Source of the DNA: Treponema sp.
Lineage (GTDB): Bacteria; Spirochaetota; Spirochaetia; Treponematales; Breznakiellaceae
Length of the DNA: 37,752 bases
NCBI GenBank assembly: GCA_031256635.1
Contig: JAIRQF010000115.1
Coordinates: 1 to 37,752, forward strand
Reading direction: 5' to 3'
In this document: one piece after another, positions 10,557 through 19,191 of the stretch
Numbering within the stretch: the stretch's first letter is position 1
Layout: every line of letters starts with the position of its first letter
Notes under the pieces: model-generated
Databases searched by the model: none
Told to the model about the DNA's origin: nothing
Seen by the model: only the letters and a program-made list of their open reading frames with translations
Program-made: the position numbers and the translations under genes

Positions 10557-11230
10557 TTGAGATCCTGTGAAATTTCCGCATCCGTTTTTCTTATATATTC
10601 AGGACCCGAATACAGAAAATCTTTCGTACCATTATCAAGTATTTTTCTGTTTTTTGCAACGGCGATAATTTCCCTTGCATATCCTGAGTTTATGTTTCTT
10701 AAAAGTATATTTTCTTTTAGTTCATCAGGCAGTGTTTTATATAACTGCTCGCAGCCGGGACCTGATAAAACCATCTCTTCTTTAAACTGATTGATTTCAT
10801 CCGCAATTTGATTTACCTCCGCTTCTACATCGGAAGTAAGACGCAATGCGCCCCGGAAAAAAGCATAAAAATACGCATTCCTGCGCGCTTGTATAACCGC
10901 AAGCGTTTTTTTTTCATTTCCCTGCTCCTTGCGGGCAATACAGTCAAGAGACGGTACAGGCGCAAATGGAATTGATAATGAAAGACAGAGAGCTTTTGCT
11001 ATTGAATAGCCGATACGAAGGCCGGTAAATGATCCGGGACCTCCCATGCAAAAAACTCCGTTTAAATTCATTGGCTTTAAAGCTGCCTCCTTCATTTTGC
11101 TGTCTATTAAATCCATAACAAGCTCCGAATGTTTCATGCCTTCTTCCGCATGGGCGTAAAAAATATCATCATTACGTGAAACCGCTACAGACAGGACAGA
11201 TGAACATGAATCAATCGCAAGGCAATTCAT
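10553..11230 (-). CDS. tsaB: tRNA t6A biosynthesis protein TsaB
   Basis: MNCLAIDSCSSVLSVAV, MKHSELVMDLID, GPGSFTGLRIGYSIAKAL. Overlaps the downstream HD-GYP gene by 4 nt. Confidence 0.92.
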   Translation of the reverse strand: MNCLAIDSCSSVLSVAVSRNDDIFYAHAEEGMKHSELVMDLIDSKMKEAALKPMNLNGVFCMGGPGSFTGLRIGYSIAKALCLSLSIPFAPVPSLDCIARKEQGNEKKTLAVIQARRNAYFYAFFRGALRLTSDVEAEVNQIADEINQFKEEMVLSGPGCEQLYKTLPDELKENILLRNINSGYAREIIAVAKNRKILDNGTKDFLYSGPEYIRKTDAEISQDLK

Positions 11231-11232
11231 AC

Positions 11233-11670
11233 TTAAAGTTTATCCAATCCCTGTATTAAAATGCGCCTTAAAGATACTTCGGTTATTTCCAGCAGAACCA
11301 TTATTGTATTATCCGGAAGCAATCCGGATATTCGTTCGCTCCATTCAATAACGGAAATTCCGTTTGAATTGATTATTTCCTGTCCGCCAAGATCGTCAAA
11401 TTCTTTCTCGCTGTTAAGGCGGTATACATCAATATGGTACAAAGTATCGGCTTTGCCTGAAGGTATTGGATACTCATTAATAATGGTATAGGTCGGGCTT
11501 GTTATATTTTCTTTTATGCCAAGTCCCAGCGCGATTCCTTTTGTAAGGCATGTTTTGCCGCTTCCAAGCGTTCCCTGAAGCGCGACAACAGAACCGCTTC
11601 CTAAATGTTTTGCAATCTGCTTTCCGGCAGCGGATGTTTCATCCGGTGAACCGGAAATTAGTTCTACCAT
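11233..11670 (-). CDS. tsaE: tRNA t6A biosynthesis ATPase TsaE
   Basis: LQGTLGSGKTCLTKGIALGLG (P-loop), SPTYTIINEY, HIDVYRL, VIEWSERI. Start assigned to the internal ATG at 11670 (ORF extends to 11718). Confidence 0.92.
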   Translation of the reverse strand: MVELISGSPDETSAAGKQIAKHLGSGSVVALQGTLGSGKTCLTKGIALGLGIKENITSPTYTIINEYPIPSGKADTLYHIDVYRLNSEKEFDDLGGQEIINSNGISVIEWSERISGLLPDNTIMVLLEITEVSLRRILIQGLDKL

Positions 11671-11725
11671 ACAAATGATATATCCTTTTATTCCGACCGG
11701 AATTTTTTTATTAATCAAGGCTTTT

Positions 11726-11743
11726 CAAAAACTTCAGTTTTTG
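11726..11743. repeat. Perfect inverted repeat CAAAAAC-TTCA-GTTTTTG
   Basis: 7-bp perfect arms with a 4-nt loop in the gap between the 89-aa ORF and tsaE. Confidence 0.6.
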
Positions 11744-11760
11744 GATAAGCTACCTAAGAT

Positions 11761-12030
11761 TTAATCGTCTATCGGAAGCCCGCCTGCAGAATCCAAATCG
11801 TTTATATATGTTTTTAAATCTCTGGTTATCGGAATAAGAGGATAATCCACTTTATCTATAAAAGAAATATTAATTTCCTTTTGTCCTGTAGGTTTGTATT
11901 CGATGGAAAAATCAATGCGAAAATCCGCCGGTTTATCATTAATTTCTATAACAGCGACTCCGGTATATAATTTCCGGTAATAGATTGGGACATCTTTTCT
12001 GATCATGTCTTTAATTTTGATAACCTTCAT
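11761..12030 (-). CDS. Conserved hypothetical protein (89 aa) in the flagellar cluster
   Basis: Co-oriented with tight spacing; no stops; family not recognised. Confidence 0.65.
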   Translation of the reverse strand: MKVIKIKDMIRKDVPIYYRKLYTGVAVIEINDKPADFRIDFSIEYKPTGQKEINISFIDKVDYPLIPITRDLKTYINDLDSAGGLPIDD

Positions 12031-12047
12031 TCTCGCCCTTCCTTTTT

Positions 12048-13157
12048 TTATTCACGCCCGTATTCATAAACAAAAGCATTTATTACATTCATGGATTTCT
12101 GGGATACCCTTAAAAATCTGACATGAATAATTGTACTTACCCCGATCCTGTTTGATCTTAATACCTGTCCCAGTGCCGCTACTTTTTCCTCGCTTTGCGA
12201 AAATTCAATTTTAAACCTGGCGCCGACCTGCACGGGAGCCATGGTTTTTATCGAGCAGCCTCCGACTGAAATGTCCGCGATATTTCCCTGGAGACGCCTT
12301 TTATCAACCATTAAACGCTGTTTTTTTCCGCTTCCTTCAACATACACTAAATGCAGAGAACAGGCAATAGAAGTTTGTCTTCTACGGTATCGTCTCTGTG
12401 AAAGGAATCTTATCTGATGCGAATGCGCCAGCTGCAGGATCGGGTTCCCGTCTCTGCTTGAATAACCTAAAACGCGTGTTTCAAAAGAAAACCCTTTATT
12501 GTTTCTGTTAAAAAACATAACGGTCAGCCTTGTGCCTTTCGGTATCTTTATAAGGCTTCCCAATACTGTTTTTGGAGCGTCAACAACCAGGAAATCTCCC
12601 TTGTTTGACAATACATTAACATAAAATTTTTCTTTACCGGTATTAATTGTTATGGAAATATCATCCTTAAGCTGCTGAGTGGATGTTATGCCACCTATTA
12701 TACTGTTTTCCAGTATATTTCTTGTTGAAAAAAGAATCGCAAGCCTGTTCTGAGCTTCTTTTTCCGAACCAGGGGAATGTTCAATTATCCTGTAAGATTT
12801 TCTGAAATGCCTGTCTAAAAGAGCGGGGGTATTTATGGATTTTTCCGGATCCGTTACGCCATCGGATTTAAAAATATAATCAAGCATTTTTGACTGTTCG
12901 TGATTAAGCCCCAAACTGCGCGATATACGGCGCATTGTAAAGCCGGAAAAAAAACCGGACTTATTATCGCTTACAGGCCTTGTTCCGTTTCCTGAAGGAA
13001 TTCTTTTATTAATTAAATTTAATACGAACAGGGAGACAATAATGGCAAACAGTATGGAAGCGCCGATGATAATTTCAGTGGGAGAGACCACAATATCATC
13101 TAACGCAAAATTATCCAAAGACTGTAATGGCAAAAGTATTAAAATACTTCCTGTCAT
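12048..13157 (-). CDS. Membrane-anchored PilZ-domain protein (putative c-di-GMP receptor)
   Basis: N-terminal TM segment (IIIGASILFAIIVSLFVLNLI); PilZ signatures RRYRRRQTS and DISVGG. Confidence 0.82.
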   Translation of the reverse strand: MTGSILILLPLQSLDNFALDDIVVSPTEIIIGASILFAIIVSLFVLNLINKRIPSGNGTRPVSDNKSGFFSGFTMRRISRSLGLNHEQSKMLDYIFKSDGVTDPEKSINTPALLDRHFRKSYRIIEHSPGSEKEAQNRLAILFSTRNILENSIIGGITSTQQLKDDISITINTGKEKFYVNVLSNKGDFLVVDAPKTVLGSLIKIPKGTRLTVMFFNRNNKGFSFETRVLGYSSRDGNPILQLAHSHQIRFLSQRRYRRRQTSIACSLHLVYVEGSGKKQRLMVDKRRLQGNIADISVGGCSIKTMAPVQVGARFKIEFSQSEEKVAALGQVLRSNRIGVSTIIHVRFLRVSQKSMNVINAFVYEYGRE

Positions 13158-13160
13158 ATC

Positions 13161-14003
13161 TCACCCTGAATCCTTGTCTTTTACATTACCCAAAATAGCA
13201 TAAAAAAGGTCCTTTAATTTGGGAGACGCTTCATATTCGGTTAAGTCTCCGACAAGTACGGAATCGTTTTTTTCATATGCTTCCAAAAGTTCCTTTAAAA
13301 CGCCGCTGAAATTGGTTATTTGCGTTTCCAGTAACTCCTCTGATTGCTCGTCTGTACTCAAATATCCCTGCATATTAAGCTGTCTGTAAAGGCGGATGAT
13401 TTTTTCCGTAACAGCGGAAAAAATCTGAATGCTTTGCGCCGCGCGGGCGTCTTTTCCGGTTTGAATATCCAAAGGAAGGTTTTCAAGCCTTTCGCATGTA
13501 TCTTTTAAAATAGGTTCAAGATTTGTAAGTTCTTTTACAGGTTCATTTACTTCCCGCAGAATTTCTTCCGTTACAGAAATCAGGGTCTCGCCTGTCATAT
13601 TACCGTTTGAAAACGTATTTACACAGAATGCGTATAAATCGAAAATCTCCGCCGATATAAACTGAGCCGTTGCGCTGCCTGTCCAATTATTAAAAAATTC
13701 CTGCTTGTCTTTAAAATCAATTTTTTCAAATTCCCTGATGTCTTCAAGCAGATTTAAAAGGCTTGCTGCCATTAATTCAGCGATTGCGTTCGTTTGTATA
13801 TCCACGCATTGTATTTTATCTATTTCCCTTGAAAAAATGCTTTCAATCATGGAGGCGCTGGTTTGCTCACCGTCAATGCTTATGCTGGATATCCGGTGTC
13901 CCATATTGCCCAGCCATTGTTCCAGTCCGGCGAGTACCTCGCCCAGCGTATTTTCATTGTCAAGACTCACATCAAGAGCTCTGTCATTTATTTTTATATC
14001 CAT
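13161..14003 (-). CDS. Conserved hypothetical protein between fliD and the PilZ gene
   Basis: 280-aa ORF, 3 nt from both neighbours, same strand. Confidence 0.7.
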   Translation of the reverse strand: MDIKINDRALDVSLDNENTLGEVLAGLEQWLGNMGHRISSISIDGEQTSASMIESIFSREIDKIQCVDIQTNAIAELMAASLLNLLEDIREFEKIDFKDKQEFFNNWTGSATAQFISAEIFDLYAFCVNTFSNGNMTGETLISVTEEILREVNEPVKELTNLEPILKDTCERLENLPLDIQTGKDARAAQSIQIFSAVTEKIIRLYRQLNMQGYLSTDEQSEELLETQITNFSGVLKELLEAYEKNDSVLVGDLTEYEASPKLKDLFYAILGNVKDKDSG

Positions 14004-14006
14004 ATA

Positions 14007-16082
14007 CTACCTGTTGCTGTTCTGGTTCTGCTGACTGAAATTATTTAATGAATTGGACAACGATTCCATTTGCGCGTATGCTGATTCCATTCTTGCAAAT
14101 TGCAACCTGAGTTCCTGTTCCTTTGAAGCCAGCTGCCTGTCCAAATTTGTAATCCGGCTCTGATCCTGGCTTATGCGCGAATCAATCGTGCTTGTTTTAA
14201 GGGAAATTATGCCTCCGGTCTGGACAAACGGGCTTACCAGAGCGTCCACATTATATGCGACTCCGGTATCCGCGAGCAAGTCTCCGGTGGAATCATAGGC
14301 GAAAAGTTCCTTAATCGCGGGTATTCTGTTTTCAAGAGCCGCGTCAAGGGTTTTTTCATTTATTTCAAGATAACCGCGAAGGCGCGACACATCATATCCT
14401 GTGTTGCCGCTTGCGTTGGTGCTTATCCCGATTTGGGCAAGTAAACTAAGATCTCTTTCAAGGCTTGTCGGGTATGGAACCGATATCGTGCGCATAAGAT
14501 TATTTTTTAATGTGTTTAATGTTATATCTCCGCTGAACGCGCCAAGCCTTTCCCTCATCGCATCAATTTCATTTGCGTTTAAATATGTCAATTCATCAAT
14601 AAGGCGCGTATCCCCGCGCGCGGTCTGCTGATTTTGAGGCAAATCGGGCATGGAGGACGCTCTTGAACTTGTCAGCACATTTATTTCCGCCAAAAGGCGG
14701 TTATAATTTCCGACAAAGGATATTATCGCGTCTTTTATGGCTTCTGTATTACCTTCGATTTTCATGTTAACAGGTTTGTCGGATACTCCCTTAACATTCA
14801 GGGTAACACCGGGAATCAGATCGTCGATTGCGTTGGTTGAGCGGGTAATTTCTATGCCTTCCATCGTTATGATTGCGTCGCGGGCGGTTGAAACTGCGTT
14901 TACCGGTTTTAAGCCGCCTAATGAAGCCGGATCGAGGATTTCTATTTTTCCAATCAATACTTCGCGGTGGGTATTTGAATTCTCAACATTAAGGGAGACT
15001 ATAGTCCTGCCGCGCGCTATTTCCGCCAGATTAAACTGCCTTGAAACAAACTGGCCGGAATCGGTTATTAACGGTAGCTTTGAGGATGTACCGTCTGAAA
15101 AAGAAAGGAGTAAAACGCCCATATCGTCATTTCGCTGCGGCACAGAAGGAGGAGTTAAATCAGGAAGAGGAGTGGAGGACGGCTCATTTTCAATTATAAT
15201 TCCGCCGTATGATACAGATCCGGACGGTACAACAGGACCTGTAGGAGGTTCGGGAACATTTATTATTTCGCCTGATTCAACTCTGGTTTTGGTCTCAAGC
15301 CGAAGTACAAGGGGAGAATCCTGACCTATAAAAATATTGACAGGAATTACCGCTGTTGAAAGCGGAGCAACCTGCAGCTCTCCGTCGCTTATATTTATAT
15401 TTGACGCGTTCTGTCCGCTTGTCCGCACAGAACTCTCGTTTATGGCAATGTTTTTGTAAGAATCAACGGCCTGTTCCATCATGCCGATGCGTTTTGCAAG
15501 CTCTATTGTGTCTGCGGAAAATCCGAGTCTGTTTTCCGTTCCTGTCAGTTTTGATTCAAGCAATAATGATCTTGTTCCGCTCTGCACCGCTATTAATGAC
15601 GCGCCTATTTTGCCTCTTCCGCGGTTATTGATAATATCAACAAATTCCCTTAATGTACCGCCGCGAAAATTAATGGCTATTTCATCATTGTTCACGGTAA
15701 ATACATAATTACCGGCATCTATTCTTGTGTTTTCATTTAACGGCTGGGATAAAAAACGATCGGCCGCGGCGATTTGTTTAACGGTAAAACTGAACGACTG
15801 CTCGGATGCTTCTCTTGTTGCCGACGCGGTAATTGCGGATGTATCGGAAGAACTTGCGGTCCTTTCGTTAAAAGGATTCTGGAAGGAGAAAAGATTTCTG
15901 GCGCTGTCGCGCAATGAGGTAATGCGGCGGCCTACTTCATTCCAGTAACTTCTTTGAGTCTGAAGATTTTCAATGTTCGTCTGGACTCTATCGCGGGGAA
16001 TCCGTTCAATTGTCATCAGATCTTCAATAAGCTGATCTGAACTAAACCGGCTTCTTATACCCGGAATATAAACATCTGACAT
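14007..16082 (-). CDS. fliD: Flagellar filament cap protein FliD
   Basis: MSDVYIPGIRSRFSSDQLIEDLM start, internal DAIITMEGIEITRSTNAIDDLIPGVTLNVKG, C-terminal coiled-coil region. Start assigned to the ATG at 16082. Confidence 0.93.
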   Translation of the reverse strand: MSDVYIPGIRSRFSSDQLIEDLMTIERIPRDRVQTNIENLQTQRSYWNEVGRRITSLRDSARNLFSFQNPFNERTASSSDTSAITASATREASEQSFSFTVKQIAAADRFLSQPLNENTRIDAGNYVFTVNNDEIAINFRGGTLREFVDIINNRGRGKIGASLIAVQSGTRSLLLESKLTGTENRLGFSADTIELAKRIGMMEQAVDSYKNIAINESSVRTSGQNASNINISDGELQVAPLSTAVIPVNIFIGQDSPLVLRLETKTRVESGEIINVPEPPTGPVVPSGSVSYGGIIIENEPSSTPLPDLTPPSVPQRNDDMGVLLLSFSDGTSSKLPLITDSGQFVSRQFNLAEIARGRTIVSLNVENSNTHREVLIGKIEILDPASLGGLKPVNAVSTARDAIITMEGIEITRSTNAIDDLIPGVTLNVKGVSDKPVNMKIEGNTEAIKDAIISFVGNYNRLLAEINVLTSSRASSMPDLPQNQQTARGDTRLIDELTYLNANEIDAMRERLGAFSGDITLNTLKNNLMRTISVPYPTSLERDLSLLAQIGISTNASGNTGYDVSRLRGYLEINEKTLDAALENRIPAIKELFAYDSTGDLLADTGVAYNVDALVSPFVQTGGIISLKTSTIDSRISQDQSRITNLDRQLASKEQELRLQFARMESAYAQMESLSNSLNNFSQQNQNSNR

Positions 16083-16196
16083 AAACCTGGTTACTCCCCA
16101 TTTACAGGCGACCAATAAAAAAGGTCTGAAATTTTATGTAAATTTGTCAGGCTTAAATATATTTAACTTAAGCTGATCAATGACAAGAAAAGCCTT

Positions 16197-16511
16197 TTAA
16201 GCCATCTCATCAAATAAAGCGCCGCTTGCCTCTTTTAAGTTCTTATGCAGACGCTGCAATTCTTCAGGCGGAAGTTCTTTAATCACCTTATCGGTTTCTT
16301 TATCAATTACCTTGACCACCACCTGATTCGATCCATGATCTACCACATATTGCAGTTTTTTATTACTGAATGTCTGACTGATCCGCTGTAAATCCGCCGC
16401 CGCTATCTGAATAACCTGAGGCCGTGTTTCCTGTCTTGCTGTTTGCGCGCGGATATCACCGCTGAATTGAGTTGATGGAGCAGGAGTATGCCCCACAATA
16501 GCTATGGACAT
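16197..16511 (-). CDS. flaG: FlaG-family protein
   Basis: LQYVVDHGSNQVVVKVIDKETDKVIKELPPEELQRL is the FlaG signature; adjacent to fliD and flaB. Confidence 0.92.
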   Translation of the reverse strand: MSIAIVGHTPAPSTQFSGDIRAQTARQETRPQVIQIAAADLQRISQTFSNKKLQYVVDHGSNQVVVKVIDKETDKVIKELPPEELQRLHKNLKEASGALFDEMA

Positions 16512-16516
16512 TTTAT

Positions 16517-16526
16517 ACCTCCATGT
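16517..16526 (-). promoter_or_regulatory. Candidate CsrA-binding site overlapping the flaG ribosome-binding site
   Basis: Minus strand reads ACATGGAGGT-ATAAA-ATG, a 10/10 match to the CsrA core ACANGGANGU, and includes the Shine-Dalgarno GGAGG. Confidence 0.6.
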
Positions 16527-16532
16527 AAAAAC

Positions 16533-16593
16533 GTCTGAAAACCCGCTGTTGAAATTGACTTGCCGGTATAAATATATTACGGGAAATTCAGAC
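16533..16593 (-). repeat. Nested inverted repeat in the flaG leader
   Basis: GTCTGAA...CCCG / CGGG...TTCAGAC arms at 16533-16539, 16542-16545, 16580-16583 and 16587-16593. Confidence 0.6.
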
Positions 16594-16634
16594 TGCTTTC
16601 TTCCGCCAATCCATGGCAGAAGGAAAATTCACCC

Positions 16635-16689
16635 GACCACTAAAAACATTTTTCGAAATAAAAAATCAGCCAAATATATTTTAGTGGTC
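16635..16689. repeat. 11-bp perfect inverted repeat GACCACTAAAA / TTTTAGTGGTC
   Basis: Arms at 16635-16645 and 16679-16689 in the flaG-flaB intergenic region. Confidence 0.7.
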
Positions 16690-16734
16690 AGGAAAGAGCA
16701 GTAAAGGCGCGAACTTCACTGTTCTCAAATCCGG

Positions 16735-16757
16735 CCTCCTGACGAAATATCAGGAGG
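16735..16757. repeat. Stem-loop CCTCCTGA-CGAAATA-TCAGGAGG, possible flaB 3' hairpin
   Basis: 8-bp perfect arms about 100 nt past the flaB stop; no U-tract on the minus strand. Confidence 0.55.
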
Positions 16758-16855
16758 TTCAGATGAGCGAGGAAAAGACGACGTCCAGAAGTCTCTTGCA
16801 TCGCAAGGATTTTTAAATCATTTACACCTTTGAATCTTAATCCAAAGATATAAAC

Positions 16856-17710
16856 CTATGAAAGCAGCTGTAAAACCGACTGCGCGCGCATATTCGCCTG
16901 CGCAAGCATTGCGGTTCCGGTCTGGTTCAAGATAGCATCCCTTGTATAGTCGACTATCTTGTTAGCCACATTTACATCCCTGATGCGGGATTCTGCAGCC
17001 TGAATATTCTCTGCTGCTATGGCTACGCCCTGAGCTGCCATTTCAAAACGGTTCTGATAAGCGCCAAGATCCGCGCGCTGCTTGGAAACAAGCTTTAACG
17101 CGCTGTCAATGGTACCGATTGCCGCGTTTGCATCAAACGGGTCAGCAATGGAAATTTTTCCCGTGTTGCCCTGTGAGTCATGCAAACCAAGCGCTGATGC
17201 TGTCATGTTGCCAACATAGATTCTTGCGTTCTGATCCATGTTTGCGCCTACCTGCAATTGCATAACTCTTCCTGTAGCTGAATCCATGGCAAATGCGCCT
17301 GTGAGCATATTCATACCGTTGAACTGGGCATGACTTGCAATCCGGTTTACTTCATCAACAAGCTGTGATACTTCAACCTGAATCTGCATGCGATCTTCGT
17401 CGGTGTAGATTCCGTTGGCTGATTGGACAGATAATTCCCTGATACGGTGCAGTATATCCTGGGTTCCCTGAAGATAACCTTCGGTAGTCTGGATAAATGA
17501 CACTCCGTTCATGATATTACGTTCTGCCTGATGTAAACCACGAATCTGGCTTCTCATTTTTTCGGAGACCGCAAGTCCTGACGCGTCATCACCGGCACGG
17601 TTGATCTGTAAACCGGAGGTAAGTTTCTCCATGTTTTTGGTCAATGTGCTCTGGGTAACGCCAAGCTGACGATCTGCGAAGATTGCGCTCATGTTGTGAT
17701 TAATAATCAT
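16856..17710 (-). CDS. flaB: Flagellin, FlaB type
   Basis: [20 protein letters not shown]...[31 protein letters not shown]-terminus [23 protein letters not shown]. Confidence 0.96.
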   Translation of the reverse strand: MIINHNMSAIFADRQLGVTQSTLTKNMEKLTSGLQINRAGDDASGLAVSEKMRSQIRGLHQAERNIMNGVSFIQTTEGYLQGTQDILHRIRELSVQSANGIYTDEDRMQIQVEVSQLVDEVNRIASHAQFNGMNMLTGAFAMDSATGRVMQLQVGANMDQNARIYVGNMTASALGLHDSQGNTGKISIADPFDANAAIGTIDSALKLVSKQRADLGAYQNRFEMAAQGVAIAAENIQAAESRIRDVNVANKIVDYTRDAILNQTGTAMLAQANMRAQSVLQLLS

Positions 17711-17716
17711 TTATAT

Positions 17717-17754
17717 ACCCTCCATGTGTAGCGTAACTCCGGCAATCCTTGCCG
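17717..17754 (-). promoter_or_regulatory. Candidate CsrA-responsive leader of flaB: GGA-loop hairpin plus a GGA site overlapping the SD
   Basis: Minus strand: hairpin CGGCAA-GGA-TTGCCG (17740-17754), then ACATGGAGGG containing the SD (17717-17726), then the flaB ATG. Confidence 0.55.
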
Positions 17755-17797
17755 AAGCCGTTCCGCAGAAGCGGATTTAAGGGATGGTTTCGCGCTT

Positions 17798-17821
17798 GTC
17801 AGGCTTTTTTAAAAGACTGAC
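17798..17821 (-). repeat. Stem-loop in the flaB leader region
   Basis: Minus strand GTCAGTCTTTT-AA-AAAAGCCTGAC: 11-nt arms with one mismatch. Confidence 0.6.
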
Positions 17822-18099
17822 GGCCGTCCCCTTATCCGCCAACAGAACGAAACGATCGATTTACCGTTTTCCTGATTTCCGCGCGAGGTAATTGCACCTA
17901 ACACGCGGATATTTTCAGATAACAGATAAAATAATCGTTTTGATCTGTCCTGCGCATCTGTCCTCTTAATTTTTGGTTATTAATGCCAGGCAATAAGCGT
18001 CTTGCCATAAATAAAGAAGTCAGACGGCCGGAGGGTTTTTTTTCAAAGAACACTGTACAGCAGCTGAAATCTCGGATGCTGTAACGGCACGAAGAGGGC

Positions 18100-18132
18100 A
18101 GTCTGAGGCTTTTCCACGACAAGGCTCAGACT
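18100..18132 (-). repeat. Inverted repeat AGTCTGAG / CTCAGACT
   Basis: 8-bp perfect arms at 18100-18107 and 18125-18132 between the two flagellin genes. Confidence 0.6.
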
Positions 18133-18140
18133 ATCCCCCC

Positions 18141-18166
18141 ATATATCAGGAAAAGACCTGATATAT
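18141..18166 (-). terminator. Stem-loop just downstream of the second flaB stop (candidate 3' end structure)
   Basis: ATATATCAGG-AAAAGA-CCTGATATAT: 10-bp perfect arms, 15 nt past the stop; not followed by a U-tract. Confidence 0.5.
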
Positions 18167-18180
18167 CAAATTCTAGCACA

Positions 18181-19041
18181 TTATTGCAATAATGACAATA
18201 CCGAAGTTGCTCTTTGATTCGCCTGCGCAAGCATTGCAGTTCCTGCTTGATTCAGAATTTGGTCACGAACATAATCAACCATCTGGTTGGCCATGTTGGT
18301 ATCCCTTATTCTGGCTTCTGAGGCCTGCATGTTTTCCGCGCCGATATCAAGGCCGCGAACCGCGTGTTCAAGACGGTTCTGATAACCGCCAAGATCCGCT
18401 CTTTGTTTGCTTATCAGTTTTAAAGCGGAGTCAAGTACGCCTATGGCCGAGTTTGCGCCTTCCGGATGCTCAAGCGTAATGAAGGAATTATCGCCGATAC
18501 TGCGCAGACCAAGGCCTTTTGTGGTCATTGTACCGATGAAAACCTGGGTCCTCTGATCCATGTTCGCGCCGATATGCAGCCACATTGAAGCCGTAACAGT
18601 ATTATTGCCTGCGACCTGCGCAAAACGGCCTGTAAGCATGTTCATGCCGTTAAACTGGGCATGGCTTGCAATTCTGTCGACTTCATCAATAAGAGAAGAA
18701 ACTTCGACCTGAATGTACATTCTGTCTTCTTCGGTGTAGATTCCGTTTGCAGCCTGAACTGCTAATTCCCGCAGGCGCTGAAGAATATCCTGTGATTCCT
18801 GAAGATAGCCTTCCGTTACCTGTATAAAGGAAATTCCGTTCTGAGCATTCTGCGAAGCCTGATTAAGGCCGCGAATCTGGCTGCGTAATTTCTCTGAAAC
18901 CGCAAGACCTGACGCATCGTCACCGGCTCTGTTGATCCGGAGACCCGAGGAGAGTTTCTCCATGTTTTTTGTCAGATAATTCTGTGTTACTTTGAGGGAC
19001 CTGTCAGCGAACATCGCGCTGAGGTTGTGGTTGATGATCAT
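18181..19041 (-). CDS. flaB: Flagellin, FlaB type (second copy)
   Basis: [20 protein letters not shown]...[33 protein letters not shown]-terminus [23 protein letters not shown]. Confidence 0.96.
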   Translation of the reverse strand: MIINHNLSAMFADRSLKVTQNYLTKNMEKLSSGLRINRAGDDASGLAVSEKLRSQIRGLNQASQNAQNGISFIQVTEGYLQESQDILQRLRELAVQAANGIYTEEDRMYIQVEVSSLIDEVDRIASHAQFNGMNMLTGRFAQVAGNNTVTASMWLHIGANMDQRTQVFIGTMTTKGLGLRSIGDNSFITLEHPEGANSAIGVLDSALKLISKQRADLGGYQNRLEHAVRGLDIGAENMQASEARIRDTNMANQMVDYVRDQILNQAGTAMLAQANQRATSVLSLLQ

Positions 19042-19046
19042 ATCAT

Positions 19047-19080
19047 CCTCCTTGGATAATTAAAGAAGCATCCATGCTTC
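19047..19080 (-). promoter_or_regulatory. Candidate CsrA-responsive leader of the second flaB: GGA-loop hairpin plus GGA-containing SD
   Basis: Minus strand: GAAGC-ATGGAT-GCTTC (19065-19080) has GGA in the loop; 12 nt later AGGAGG (19047-19052) and the ATG at 19041. Confidence 0.55.
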
Positions 19081-19142
19081 CTTTGGTAATAATATCCGTT
19101 TAAACCGTGGAATTGTTTTCCGGACACTATTTTCCATTAGTA

Positions 19143-19170
19143 ATATCGGCAGGTTTATACGCGGACTTTA
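19143..19170 (-). promoter_or_regulatory. Candidate sigma-28 (FliA) promoter for flaB
   Basis: Minus strand TAAA-(16 nt)-GCCGATAT, starting TAAAGTCC; close to TAAAGTTT-N11-GCCGATAA but one nt longer in spacing. About 100 nt upstream of the flaB start. Confidence 0.65.
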
Positions 19171-19191
19171 GTCTTTTTTTGGGAATATTTT

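Noticed and set aside
14737-15324. 195-aa plus-strand ORF opposite fliD
   Set aside because: Antisense to a well-supported fliD; typical shadow ORF.
17834-17870. Possible sigma-28 promoter for the first flaB (TAAA...GCGGATAA on the minus strand)
   Set aside because: Spacing between the boxes is 20 nt rather than about 15, and the -10 is imperfect; not called.
17898-18122. 74-aa minus-strand ORF between the flagellin genes
   Set aside because: Starts inside a stem-loop, has no recognisable family or RBS, and low-plausibility composition.
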